Source: Sporosarcina sp. Te-1
GTDB taxonomy: Bacteria > Bacillota > Bacilli > Bacillales_A > Planococcaceae
Assembly (NCBI RefSeq): GCF_017498505.1
Contig: NZ_CP071798.1
Span: 1,757,501-1,821,500, forward strand
DNA length: 64,000 nucleotides
Direction of reading: 5' to 3'
Both the position numbers and the translations under genes were made by a program. A model generated the notes under the pieces. It was not told the DNA's origin. It searched no databases and worked only from the letters and a program-made list of their open reading frames with translations. Shown piece by piece: positions 18,803-27,100 of the stretch. The number at the start of each line of letters is the position of its first letter. Position 1 is the first letter of the stretch.

Positions 18803-19471
18803 ATCGCTTGCGCGAAGTTGCCTTACAATGTCCAGAATTTCTTGCAACCCATCAATCGTAAAATCTGCTTTCACCGCATCCCATCGGTTGTCCCTCTTCC
18901 AAATGGCGCGCATGCCGACATTTCTCGCGGCTTCCACATCATTCACGGGATGATCTCCAATAAAAATACTTTCACTTGGTATCACCTGTAATTGCTTCAA
19001 TGCCCGATGGAAAATAGCAGCATCAGGCTTTTTCACACCCTCCGACTCAGAGATTAAAATAACATCCAAAAGCTGGGTTATCCCTAGGGCACGGATATTT
19101 TCCATTTGAAATATCTCTTTCCCATTTGTGATCATGCCTATTTTCAAATGGAGTTTACGTAATTGCTGTAACGTCTCCTTTACGGCTGGAAACGGGATGC
19201 AGTGCCTATTAAATCGTATGAGATAATCCTCCAGTAGCTGCTCAGAAGTCACTGCTGTAATGTCAAATTCCTTCACCAATTGTGCATACACTTGATCTTT
19301 CCAAGTGTAACCACCATTATCCAATTGCAGGAAGCGGTCTATGTATAGACGTTTTGGTATGTGTCCGATGATTTGCTGCAATCGTTCATATTGATCCTCA
19401 ATAAATGTTACAACGGAGGCATCCCGGTTTAATAAAGTACCATCCAAATCAAAAAGGACTGCTTTAATCAA
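18800..19471 (-). CDS. HAD-superfamily hydrolase (phosphatase, subfamily IA)
   Basis: 223 aa cytoplasmic phosphatase. Motif I is FDLDGTLLNRD at the N-terminus, motif II TNGKE, motif III Lys in KKPDAAIFHRAL, and motif IV IFIGDHPVNDVEAARNVG, as in PGP/YjjG-like proteins with an alpha-helical cap (residues about 15-85). TTG start at 19471 with TAGGAG 8 nt upstream. The phosphorylated substrate cannot be deduced; nucleotide or sugar phosphates are likely by family. Confidence 0.88.
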   Translation of the reverse strand: MIKAVLFDLDGTLLNRDASVVTFIEDQYERLQQIIGHIPKRLYIDRFLQLDNGGYTWKDQVYAQLVKEFDITAVTSEQLLEDYLIRFNRHCIPFPAVKETLQQLRKLHLKIGMITNGKEIFQMENIRALGITQLLDVILISESEGVKKPDAAIFHRALKQLQVIPSESIFIGDHPVNDVEAARNVGMRAIWKRDNRWDAVKADFTIDGLQEILDIVRQLRASD

Positions 19472-19524
19472 CTCACCAACTCCTAGCTATATCAACAATC
19501 ATGCAACTCCAGAAATTACGCCAA

Positions 19525-20715
19525 TCAGCCGGTCGCCTGTGCTCTTTTTCCTCTTCCCCCAAGAAGGGCTGTGATAAATAATAATCCAAAGAAGATGGAA
19601 TGGATCATCAGGAAACTGACATCTGCTAAATGCTCCAAAAACAAGCCTCCTACAAACGGGCCGGTTAAGCTGCCAATACTGAAAAAGATGCCGCACAGCA
19701 AGTTCCCGGTAGGCAGTAAATCCTTTGGCGTCAAATCGGACATATATGAAATGCCGAGGGAAAAAACGGAACCTAAGAACACGCCTGCTATGAAAATGGA
19801 AATGAGTATAAAAACTACCGTGTTGCCCGCAAGTCCTGCCACGAAAAAGGCAACTGCCCCTCCGGCATAAGTCACAGGGACGACCGAACGCCGGCCAAGT
19901 TTATCCGACAACATACCGAGCGGCAGCTGCGATAATATACCGCCTAGTGAAAAGGTGGCCAATATTAACGAAACAGAACTAAGTTCCAACCCGTTCCGTA
20001 ACGCATAGACAGGATACATCGCATTGAGCGATGACTCCAAGAAGCCATAACCGAACGGGCCTAAAAATGCAATTCCTGCAACTGCGATGGTCATTTTCGC
20101 CCGTCCTCCAAAATGACGCCCTCCTGTTTCATTACTGGATATGACATCCGGGAAATCATTTTTCAAGGTAAACACAAGCGACCAGGCTGCCATACACAAC
20201 AGTCCCGATAAGATGAAAGGCAACCCTTCAAAAACATGGACAAGCGGTGCGAATAAAGGCCCTGCACCGAAACCGACGCTAAAAGATAAGCCATATACAG
20301 CGATATTCCTGCCGAGTCGATGGCCAGGTGATGTGCTCGTTATCCATGTTTGCGTCGAGAAATGAAGCGCATGGTCCCCAATGCCGATTAACAAACGTAA
20401 TACAAACCAAAATACAACATGCTTCCAAAGTGGAAACAAAAGGAGCGATCCAAATACAATGATACCCCCGAGAATAATGACGGGTTTATACCCAAACCGC
20501 CTGAGCGGTGCTTCCATGAAAGGAGAAACAAGGAGTGTCCCAATATACAAGCCCGTTGCATTCAATCCGTTTAAAGTACTCGAGATTCCATCTTTTTCAA
20601 AGATAGCTGAAATGAGCGGCAATAACATCCCTTGGGAAAAACCTGAGATCGAAACGATGATGACTAAAATCCAAAATCGGTGCCGTTCCAACTGTTGTGT
20701 TCGATCCATAAGCAT
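19525..20715 (-). CDS. MFS transporter, drug-efflux type (YfkF-like)
   Basis: 396 aa with twelve predicted TM helices. The first reads RFWILVIIVSISGFSQGMLLPLIS, the inter-helix motif A region is SPFMEAPLRRFGYKPVI, and the repeat in the second half is SQLPLGMLSDKLGRRSVVP. It looks like a proton-driven drug or metabolite exporter. The start was set at 20715 (AAGGAG close by); the Met two codons later is equally possible. It is divergent from the OsmC-like gene with a 59-nt spacer that must hold both promoters. Confidence 0.85.
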   Translation of the reverse strand: MLMDRTQQLERHRFWILVIIVSISGFSQGMLLPLISAIFEKDGISSTLNGLNATGLYIGTLLVSPFMEAPLRRFGYKPVIILGGIIVFGSLLLFPLWKHVVFWFVLRLLIGIGDHALHFSTQTWITSTSPGHRLGRNIAVYGLSFSVGFGAGPLFAPLVHVFEGLPFILSGLLCMAAWSLVFTLKNDFPDVISSNETGGRHFGGRAKMTIAVAGIAFLGPFGYGFLESSLNAMYPVYALRNGLELSSVSLILATFSLGGILSQLPLGMLSDKLGRRSVVPVTYAGGAVAFFVAGLAGNTVVFILISIFIAGVFLGSVFSLGISYMSDLTPKDLLPTGNLLCGIFFSIGSLTGPFVGGLFLEHLADVSFLMIHSIFFGLLFITALLGGRGKRAQATG

Positions 20716-20774
20716 TCTGCTCCTTAAATATCTGAATTTCTTATACAATGGTAGCACAAGGAGGAATGAAAACG

Positions 20775-21161
20775 ATGAAATTTGAAATGACTGAAAACGG
20801 CTTTGAAACAGAAACATCCTATGGCAAACTAGCCATCTCTTCCAATGACGAATATGGATTCAGGCCTTACCAGCTGCTCGTCTCATCTGTTGCTGTATGC
20901 AGCGGAGGCGTCATGCGCAAAATCTTGGATAAAATGCGGATGCCAGCCGATCATATTACTGTAGAGGCCAAGGAAATTGTCCGTAATCCCGATCAAGCCG
21001 ACCGGATCGAAAAAATCCATCTGCATTTCACCATCCAAGGTTCTTCCATTGAAAAAGAAAAAATGGATCGGGTATTGGAGCTGACAAGGAAGAACTGCTC
21101 TATGGTCCAATCCGTACATGAATCAATCGAGATTAACGAAACATTTACAATTACACAATAA
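20775..21161 (+). CDS. OsmC/Ohr-family protein
   Basis: 128 aa OsmC-fold protein. The family's YRPYQLLVSSVAVCSGGVM-like helix is present (FRPYQLLVSSVAVCSG) with the first conserved Cys, and the second conserved Cys is in TRKNCSMVQSV, so the reactive Cys pair of organic-peroxide reductases is retained. Start at 20775 (AAGGAGG, 10 nt). It is shorter and more divergent than true Ohr, so it is best called OsmC-like; peroxide reduction is an inference. Confidence 0.85.
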   Translation: MKFEMTENGFETETSYGKLAISSNDEYGFRPYQLLVSSVAVCSGGVMRKILDKMRMPADHITVEAKEIVRNPDQADRIEKIHLHFTIQGSSIEKEKMDRVLELTRKNCSMVQSVHESIEINETFTITQ

Positions 21162-21164
21162 CAA

Positions 21165-21209
21165 AAAAGGCCCAGTCATATCTGATTACAGATGATGGCT
21201 GGGCCTTTA
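21165..21209. terminator. Bidirectional terminator after OsmC-like gene
   Basis: GGCCCAGTCATAT pairs with ATGATGGCTGGGCC; A-run on the left and TTT on the right, i.e. GGCCC…GGGCC followed by T6 on the minus strand. It also ends the small minus-strand unit at 21207-21384. Confidence 0.88.
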
Positions 21210-21305
21210 CGTCTGAGTTATATCTTCACTTTCCATTTGCATAAAGATTTCGTAGTCGGCCGGTGCAGATGCTGCCGCCCGTTCACGGATCCCCTCCTTT
21301 TTCAT
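21207..21305 (-). CDS. Putative 32-aa small protein in its own transcription unit
   Basis: An ATG at 21305 opens a 32-codon frame beginning MKKEGIRERAAASAPADY and ending at TAA just before the terminator stem. A strong promoter (21357-21384) and an AAAGGAGG lie upstream, but that SD is about 27 nt from this ATG. A second SD (AAGGAGG) lies inside the frame and would start a 21-codon GTG frame in another phase. So the transcript is well supported while the coding frame is uncertain; it could equally be a small RNA. I do not recognise the peptide. Confidence 0.4.
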   Translation of the reverse strand: MKKEGIRERAAASAPADYEIFMQMESEDITQT

Positions 21306-21356
21306 CAGGATGTGATTCGCCCTACTCTACGACCTCCTTTACAATTGATTACTACT

Positions 21357-21384
21357 AGTATAACATATAGATTTTTTATTTCAA
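21357..21384 (-). promoter_or_regulatory. SigA-type promoter of small minus-strand unit
   Basis: TTGAAA and TATACT separated by 16 nt on the minus strand, with TG one base before the -10 (extended -10). The rest of the gene-free stretch 21162-21531 holds only this unit, its terminator, and the leader of the next plus-strand gene. Confidence 0.72.
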
Positions 21385-21531
21385 ACAATTTGATTATTTT
21401 TATTTCATATTACCTATGTACATAAATGATTAGGAAATGCGCATAATTGTATCTGGGCAGCCCTTAGAGATGACATTGAACAATTCCCCGTTTTCATATA
21501 GGATAGAAATGAATGAAAAGAGGTGTCTCGC

Positions 21532-21708
21532 TTGAATCAACCACAAAACAACGGACAAGTGGAACAATTAAAGAATCGTCTTCACCTATTCCTTGAAAAA
21601 TTGGAGTCGATTGAACCGGAAACGGCAGATTTGCAAGAGATCGATCAACTAATTTTATTAGTTGACGAAATCGAACAACAGATGGAACAAATTAAAACCG
21701 ACAACTGA
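21532..21708 (+). CDS. SE1561-family small protein
   Basis: 58 aa, hydrophilic and probably a single helical hairpin. It contains LKNRLHLFLEKLESIEPETADLQEIDQLI, which resembles the SE1561 family of Bacillales (LKNRL…F…L…I.PE…DIDRLL). TTG start at 21532 follows AAAAGAGGTG; an in-frame GTG three codons upstream overlaps the SD. The next gene, the fumarase, starts 20 nt downstream and may share the transcript. Function unknown. Confidence 0.75.
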   Translation: MNQPQNNGQVEQLKNRLHLFLEKLESIEPETADLQEIDQLILLVDEIEQQMEQIKTDN

Positions 21709-21728
21709 ATAAGCAGGGGGAAATTTGA

Positions 21729-23267
21729 ATGTACATAGACAATCTAGAGAAAAGCATGTATGAACTTGTCTGCGAGACATCGACAAATTTACCGAAAGAT
21801 GTACGCAGAGCGGTCAAGGAAGCAAGAGATCTTGAAGATGCAGGAACACGGGCTGCCATGAGTCTGGATACGATCGCAAAAAATATTAATATGGCGGACG
21901 AGAAACTTTCTCCGATCTGCCAGGATACAGGCTTGCCTACCTTTAAAATCAAAACCCCAGTTGGAGTGAACCAATTGGAAATAAAAGCGGCTATCCGCCG
22001 GGCCATCGAACAAGCTACAAAAGATGGCAAGCTGCGGCCAAATGCGGTTGATTCCCTAACAGGAGACAACAGCGGTGACAACCTTGGTCTCGGCCTTCCT
22101 GTCGTCAAGTTTGATCAATGGGAAGAGAATCACATTGAAGTGAAACTCATCCTGAAAGGCGGCGGCTGTGAAAATAAGAACATCCAATACAGCCTACCAA
22201 CAGAATTGGAAGGGCTTGGCCGTGCAGGCCGTGATCTAGATGGCATACGTAAATGCGTCTTACATTCCGTCTATCAAGCACAAGGACAAGGCTGTTCAGC
22301 AGGATTTATCGGTGTTGGCATCGGCGGCGATCGGTCTTCGGGCTACGATCTGGCTAAAGAGCAGCTATTCCGAGAAGTGGACGATGTCAATCCGATTCCA
22401 GAGCTGGCTGAATTGGAACGCTATATTTTAAAAACAGCCAACACGCTTGGCATTGGAACGATGGGCTTTGGAGGAGAAGCGACATTGCTCGGCTGCAAGG
22501 TCGGCGTCATGCACCGAATTCCTGCAAGCTTTTATGTTTCTGTTGCTTACAACTGCTGGGCTTATCGGCGAATGGCTGTTGACATTAATGCAGAAACTGG
22601 TGAAATCCAACATTGGCATTACAATGATGGCGACAAACTGACATTTGAAGAGCCGGAACAACAAGAGTCCTTACAGTCTTCCTCAAGAGTCGTTGAGCTG
22701 ACAGCACCGATTACCGAAGAACAAATCCGTGAATTACAAGTCGGAGATGTGGTTAAAATCAGCGGTCGCATGTACACTGGCCGTGATGCTATCCATAAGT
22801 ACTTATCCGACCACGATTCCCCGGTTGATTTGGATGGACAAATTATTTATCATTGTGGACCAGTCGTATTGAAAAATGACGATGGCTCCTATGAAATTAA
22901 AGCAGCCGGCCCGACAACCTCCATTCGCGAGGAACCATATCAAGGCGATATCATGAAAAAGTTTGGTATCCGCGCCGTTATCGGAAAAGGCGGCATGGGA
23001 CCTAAAACGTTAGCGGCCTTGGCTGCACACGGTGGCGTTTACTTGAACGCTATCGGTGGGGCTGCCCAATACTATGCGGATTGCATCAAAGCTGTCGAAG
23101 GAGTCGACTTGTTGCAATTCGGCATCCCTGAAGCCATGTGGCATTTGCGCGTTAAGGATTTCACCGCAGTCGTTACGATGGATTCCCATGGCAACAGTCT
23201 GCATGCGGATGTAGATAAATCATCACTTGATAAACTCGCACAATACAAAGAGAAAGTTTTCGCATAA
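21729..23267 (+). CDS. fumA: Fumarate hydratase class I (iron-sulfur)
   Basis: 512 aa fused alpha and beta domains of the 4Fe-4S fumarase, which interconverts fumarate and malate in the TCA cycle. Cluster and active-site blocks seen are ICQDTGLPTF (Cys), GGGCENKN (Cys), and GTMGFGGEATLLGCKVG (Cys). The C-terminal domain has YHCGPVVL and FGIRAVIGKGGMG. SD GCAGGGGGA before ATG. Oxygen-sensitive class I enzymes are less common than FumC in aerobic bacilli, and the gene lies close to an iron-efflux pump, although no shared regulation is visible. Confidence 0.94.
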   Translation: MYIDNLEKSMYELVCETSTNLPKDVRRAVKEARDLEDAGTRAAMSLDTIAKNINMADEKLSPICQDTGLPTFKIKTPVGVNQLEIKAAIRRAIEQATKDGKLRPNAVDSLTGDNSGDNLGLGLPVVKFDQWEENHIEVKLILKGGGCENKNIQYSLPTELEGLGRAGRDLDGIRKCVLHSVYQAQGQGCSAGFIGVGIGGDRSSGYDLAKEQLFREVDDVNPIPELAELERYILKTANTLGIGTMGFGGEATLLGCKVGVMHRIPASFYVSVAYNCWAYRRMAVDINAETGEIQHWHYNDGDKLTFEEPEQQESLQSSSRVVELTAPITEEQIRELQVGDVVKISGRMYTGRDAIHKYLSDHDSPVDLDGQIIYHCGPVVLKNDDGSYEIKAAGPTTSIREEPYQGDIMKKFGIRAVIGKGGMGPKTLAALAAHGGVYLNAIGGAAQYYADCIKAVEGVDLLQFGIPEAMWHLRVKDFTAVVTMDSHGNSLHADVDKSSLDKLAQYKEKVFA

Positions 23268-23272
23268 GTATA

Positions 23273-23313
23273 CAAGGCAGTGATATCTTGCAAAGATATC
23301 ACTGCCTTTTTTA
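23273..23313 (+). terminator. Terminator of fumA
   Basis: AAGGCAGTGATATCTT pairs with AAGATATCACTGCCTT around a short loop, then TTTTT. Confidence 0.9.
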
Positions 23314-23370
23314 TTTTCGTTTTCCATGCATATTAGTAACATTTCAGATTTCCCTGTGCTATACTACTAA

Positions 23371-23385
23371 TAATAATTATTATAA
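23371..23385. promoter_or_regulatory. PerR-like 7-1-7 box upstream of pfeT-like gene
   Basis: TAATAATTATTATAA matches the Per box TTATAATNATTATAA at all positions except the second. A TATACT candidate -10 lies at 23360-23365, immediately upstream, so a bound repressor would block promoter escape. Confidence 0.7.
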
Positions 23386-23387
23386 TG

Positions 23388-23402
23388 TCATAATCATTAT
23401 CA
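23388..23402. promoter_or_regulatory. Fur-like 7-1-7 box upstream of pfeT-like gene
   Basis: TCATAATCATTATCA matches the Fur consensus TGATAATNATTATCA except at position 2. It lies 2 nt after the PerR-like box. A weaker Fur-like site (TGAAAACAATTCTCA, 12 of 14 defined positions or fewer) overlaps 23468-23482 next to the ribosome site. Confidence 0.65.
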
Positions 23403-23498
23403 ATAGAGAATTATACATGAAAAATCTATCTTATCATTCTCGTCTCACAAAAAAACCGATATGACATTGAAAACAATTCTCATTTAGGAGGTGCCTAC

Positions 23499-25409
23499 AT
23501 GACAACTCAACCTATGGAAAACGAAATGTCGCCTTTCCGTTGGACTGCCCATTTGGAATTAATAGCGGCACTTTTATCAGGTGTTTTGATTGCCGTTGCT
23601 TGGTCCATCGGCAGAACGGGCATGGAACAAGCTTCTATTCTTCTGTATATAATTGCTTTTTTAATAGGCGGCTTTGCAAAAGCAAAGGAAGGTATTGAAG
23701 AAACGATAAAGGATAAACAGCTCAATGTAGAAATGTTGATGGTATTTGCCGCAATTGGTTCTGCTGTCATCGGCTACTGGGCGGAAGGCGCCATCCTCAT
23801 TTTCATTTTTGCAGTCAGCGGGGCTCTTGAAACATACACCCTAAATAAAAGTCACAAAGAGATTTCTGCCTTAATGGGCATGCAACCTGAAGTTGCCTGG
23901 TTAATGAACATAGACGGAACAGTTGCCCAAGTGCCTACCGATTCACTTTCCGTCGGTTCTGTTTTACTTGTCAAACCAGGTGAACGTATACCTGTAGATG
24001 GTATGATTATAGCAGGCTCGACATCTGTAGATCTTTCAGCCATCAATGGAGAATCCGTGCCTGTCTCAAAGGGAATGGGCGACGAGTTATTTGCCGGAAC
24101 GGTCAACATGAGCGGTGCTATTCAAATGGAAATGACGAAACCAAGCTCTGAAACTTTGTTCCAGAAAATCATCCAGCTTGTTCAAAATGCCCAAAGTGAA
24201 AAGTCACCTTCTCAACAATTTATCGAACGGTTTGAAGGGACGTATGTGAAAGTTGTCATTGCCACCGTCCTGATCATGATGGTTCTCCCCCATTTCCTAT
24301 TCGGATGGGATTGGACAACAACTTTTTACAGGGCAATCGTTCTGCTTGTTGTAGCATCGCCATGCGCACTCGTGGCTTCTATCATGCCAGCAACGCTGGC
24401 CGCTGTCTCGAATGGTGCGAAACGGGGTGTTCTATTCAAAGGAGGATTGCACCTTGAACATGTCGGCTCATTACAAGCGCTGGCTTTTGATAAAACTGGC
24501 ACGTTAACAACCGGCAAGCCGATCGTGACAGATTTCATCGTGCGCGGCGGCAAGGAACCAAAGGAAGTACTGGGATTGCTTGCAGCCATCGAATCACAAT
24601 CCAATCATCCGTTGGCCATGGCGATTGCAAAGTATGCGAGTGAACAAGGGGTCCGCGTCCCTTCTCCACCTCAAATCGAGGACGTTCCCGGTTATGGAAT
24701 CCGAGCGTTCGTCGGAACTGACGAGTTTCTAGTCGGGAATCCTAGGTTCGTCGGAGAAGCAGATGTACATGGTTTCAAAGAAGATGTTGCAAATCAGCTT
24801 GCCGCTGAAGGAAAAACCGTCATTTATATGAAAGACCAAGAAGGAATTTTAGCTTGTGCCGCACTGCGCGATACGCTTCGCCCCGAAGCGACTAAAGCGA
24901 TTCGGGATTTAAAACGGCTTGGCATCAGTCCCATCATGCTAACAGGAGATAATCAATTGACCGCCTCCGCTGTCGCAAAGGAAGCGGGGGTTGAGAAATA
25001 CGTATCGGAATGTTTGCCTGAAAGAAAGGTAGAGGAAATAAAACACCTGTTGAATGAATATGGCACAGTCGGTATGATTGGTGACGGGATCAATGATGCG
25101 CCGGCACTTGCTACCGCCACATCAGGAATTGCCATGGGAGATGGAACAGATGTAGCACTTGAGACAGCGGACGTTGTCCTGATGCAAAATGATTTGAACC
25201 GTTTGGCATATGCCGTGAAATTATCTCGTAAAATGCAGCGGATTGTGAAGCAGAATGTGTTTTTCTCCATTTCGGTTATTGTGATACTCATTCTATCCAA
25301 TTTCATGCAAGTGGTCGATTTGCCCCTCGGCGTCATCGGTCATGAGGGAAGTACCATCCTCGTCATACTGAACGGTCTTCGGATGCTTAATCCAATTGAC
25401 CGGTCATGA
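23499..25409 (+). CDS. pfeT: P1B4-type metal efflux ATPase (PfeT/ZosA-like)
   Basis: 636 aa heavy-metal P-type ATPase. There is no N-terminal CxxC metal-binding domain. The TM metal motif is S287-P288-C289 (VASPCALVAS), the phosphorylation site is D331 (DKTGTL), the actuator loop is NGESVPVSKG, the hinge is MIGDGINDAPAL, and the last TM region has H615-EGST. SPC plus HEG(G/S)T defines subclass P1B-4. The B. subtilis member PfeT (earlier ZosA/YkvW) exports ferrous iron and is repressed by PerR and activated by Fur. The two operator-like boxes upstream support that function here; zinc or cobalt transport is the alternative. Confidence 0.9.
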   Translation: MTTQPMENEMSPFRWTAHLELIAALLSGVLIAVAWSIGRTGMEQASILLYIIAFLIGGFAKAKEGIEETIKDKQLNVEMLMVFAAIGSAVIGYWAEGAILIFIFAVSGALETYTLNKSHKEISALMGMQPEVAWLMNIDGTVAQVPTDSLSVGSVLLVKPGERIPVDGMIIAGSTSVDLSAINGESVPVSKGMGDELFAGTVNMSGAIQMEMTKPSSETLFQKIIQLVQNAQSEKSPSQQFIERFEGTYVKVVIATVLIMMVLPHFLFGWDWTTTFYRAIVLLVVASPCALVASIMPATLAAVSNGAKRGVLFKGGLHLEHVGSLQALAFDKTGTLTTGKPIVTDFIVRGGKEPKEVLGLLAAIESQSNHPLAMAIAKYASEQGVRVPSPPQIEDVPGYGIRAFVGTDEFLVGNPRFVGEADVHGFKEDVANQLAAEGKTVIYMKDQEGILACAALRDTLRPEATKAIRDLKRLGISPIMLTGDNQLTASAVAKEAGVEKYVSECLPERKVEEIKHLLNEYGTVGMIGDGINDAPALATATSGIAMGDGTDVALETADVVLMQNDLNRLAYAVKLSRKMQRIVKQNVFFSISVIVILILSNFMQVVDLPLGVIGHEGSTILVILNGLRMLNPIDRS

Positions 25410-25439
25410 AAAAATCAGACACTCCTGATTCGGCCAATG

Positions 25440-25481
25440 AAAAAGAGCAATGCTCCTTAGTGGATAGCATTGCTCTTTTTC
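25440..25481. terminator. Bidirectional terminator between pfeT-like gene and yihY
   Basis: AAAAAGAGCAATGCT / AGCATTGCTCTTTTT perfect stem with T-runs on both strands. It overlaps the last codons of the converging yihY gene. Confidence 0.88.
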
Positions 25482-26446
25482 TTCGCAATTATTGCTTGTT
25501 TACGCTCCGTCAAGACTGCATTCAACTGGCCGCCCAGCATCAGAATAATTGCTGAAAAGTAAAGCCATAGCATGAGAACAATGATTGCCCCGATGCTGCC
25601 ATACGTTTTGGAGTAGTTGGCGTAATTTCCTACATAAAACGAAAAGGCAAGTGATGTAACGATCCATCCGACAGTTGCAAATAATGCTCCCGGCAAAACA
25701 CTTTTCAAATGAATCTTCATGTTTGGCACTGCCCAGTACGTAGCAGAAAAAACGACAAAGATGAGAATCGGGGGTAAAATCCATCGTAAACTACCCCATA
25801 ATTTTAGAAACCCTTCTTCCAGTCCGAAGTAGGAAAATAGCAACGTGCCGATCTGTTGGCCAAAAACCGGCAAGACCAACGCAACGATTAAAACACCGAT
25901 TAAGGCGATGGTAAACAGCACGGACATCCCTCTTGATACGAAAAAAGACCTTGTCTCTTCGACGAAATAAGAACGATTCAATGCTTTCGTCAACGCATTC
26001 ATTCCTTTGGATGCGGACCAGATCGTCGCTAATAATCCGATGGACAATAAACCACCGTTCCGATTTTTCAATATCTCATCTATCGTGTTCTTGATTAATT
26101 GATAGACACTATCCGGCGCATATTCCCTAACAAAAAGAAATACTTGCGATTCATCCAGATTTAAATAGGGCAACAACGTAATCAGAAAGATTAATAGAGG
26201 AAACAGCGACAGCAGAAAAAAGAAAGCTAGTTGAGAACCGAGTCCGGTTACATCCACTTTCTTTATTCTGACAATCAATTCCTTGAAAAATCCGTTGGTG
26301 GTGGTCACATCGAATTTCTGTAAATCCCCGTCTTTCACATCATCCAGAAAGTTCATGACTTTCGTGTCCTTCATGAATCCTTCCTTTTTCTCTTCATCGG
26401 GATATACAGGCTTGCTTGCTTTGAAAGTCTGATTTTCATTTCTCAC
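25457..26446 (-). CDS. YihY/BrkB-family inner-membrane protein
   Basis: 329 aa with six TM helices. The family blocks are GLGSQLAFFFLLSLFPLLIFLITLLPY, LLATIWSASKGMNALTKALNRSY and GAIIVLMLWLYFSAIILMLGGQLNAV. The N-terminal 50 residues are hydrophilic. GTG start at 26446 with AAAGGAG about 10 nt upstream; a Met 24 codons in is an alternative. Once called ribonuclease BN, the family has no nuclease role; transport or envelope function is unknown. It lies 26 nt downstream of the YtxH-like gene, so the two probably form an operon. Confidence 0.88.
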   Translation of the reverse strand: MRNENQTFKASKPVYPDEEKKEGFMKDTKVMNFLDDVKDGDLQKFDVTTTNGFFKELIVRIKKVDVTGLGSQLAFFFLLSLFPLLIFLITLLPYLNLDESQVFLFVREYAPDSVYQLIKNTIDEILKNRNGGLLSIGLLATIWSASKGMNALTKALNRSYFVEETRSFFVSRGMSVLFTIALIGVLIVALVLPVFGQQIGTLLFSYFGLEEGFLKLWGSLRWILPPILIFVVFSATYWAVPNMKIHLKSVLPGALFATVGWIVTSLAFSFYVGNYANYSKTYGSIGAIIVLMLWLYFSAIILMLGGQLNAVLTERKQAIIAKKKSNAIH

Positions 26447-26472
26447 ATTAGACTCACTCCTTTCAAAGCCCT

Positions 26473-26844
26473 TTACTTTTTTGTTATATCCTCTTTCGCG
26501 CTTTGTACAATTTCCTTTACTTCATCTTTAGAATCCACTACGGCTTCCTTTGTGTTCATAACAACTTCCTTCACTTGTGGAGTCAGTGTCTTCAACTCGT
26601 CCACCTGCTGTTTGATATAGGAAGCATCTCCGGCAAGCTGCTCGTAAACCGACTGATACTTTTCTTTCTTCTCTTGTATCTTACTCATTAAGACATCTCG
26701 ATTTTTTGAATAATAACTAATTTCAGCAGCCAAATCCTTCGTACTTCTCACCATATGTTGTCTGGTTGCACGATCCAACATGCTGATTGCCGCACCCGCA
26801 AGAGCACCAAATAAGATGAACCTTCCAAATTTGCTATTGTTCAC
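26473..26844 (-). CDS. YtxH-like small membrane/stress protein
   Basis: 123 aa. One N-terminal TM segment (GRFILFGALAGAAISML) is followed by a long polar helix with heptad-like hydrophobics and the tail VMNTKEAVVDSKDEVKEIVQSAKED, the layout of YtxH general-stress proteins. GTG at 26844 chosen because GGAGGT is 6 nt upstream; 21 upstream codons were discarded. It precedes yihY. Confidence 0.75.
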   Translation of the reverse strand: MNNSKFGRFILFGALAGAAISMLDRATRQHMVRSTKDLAAEISYYSKNRDVLMSKIQEKKEKYQSVYEQLAGDASYIKQQVDELKTLTPQVKEVVMNTKEAVVDSKDEVKEIVQSAKEDITKK

Positions 26845-27100
26845 TCCAATACCTCCAATTCCGACTAATTTTGCATATATCATTATACCCTCTATCGTAA
26901 AAAACAAACAAACTTCATGCGATTCAAAAAAAGTACTTGACTAACGCGTTGAAGTTTCGGAATATTAACAATAGAACTAGTTATCATTAGTTTGTCAATA
27001 CAAAGTAAGTATGCATTGAGAGGGAGTCGATAAAAGGGGAAATGAGAGGTAGGGATATATTTCACACGCTGGATAAACTAGAAAAAACGGGGGTATTGAG

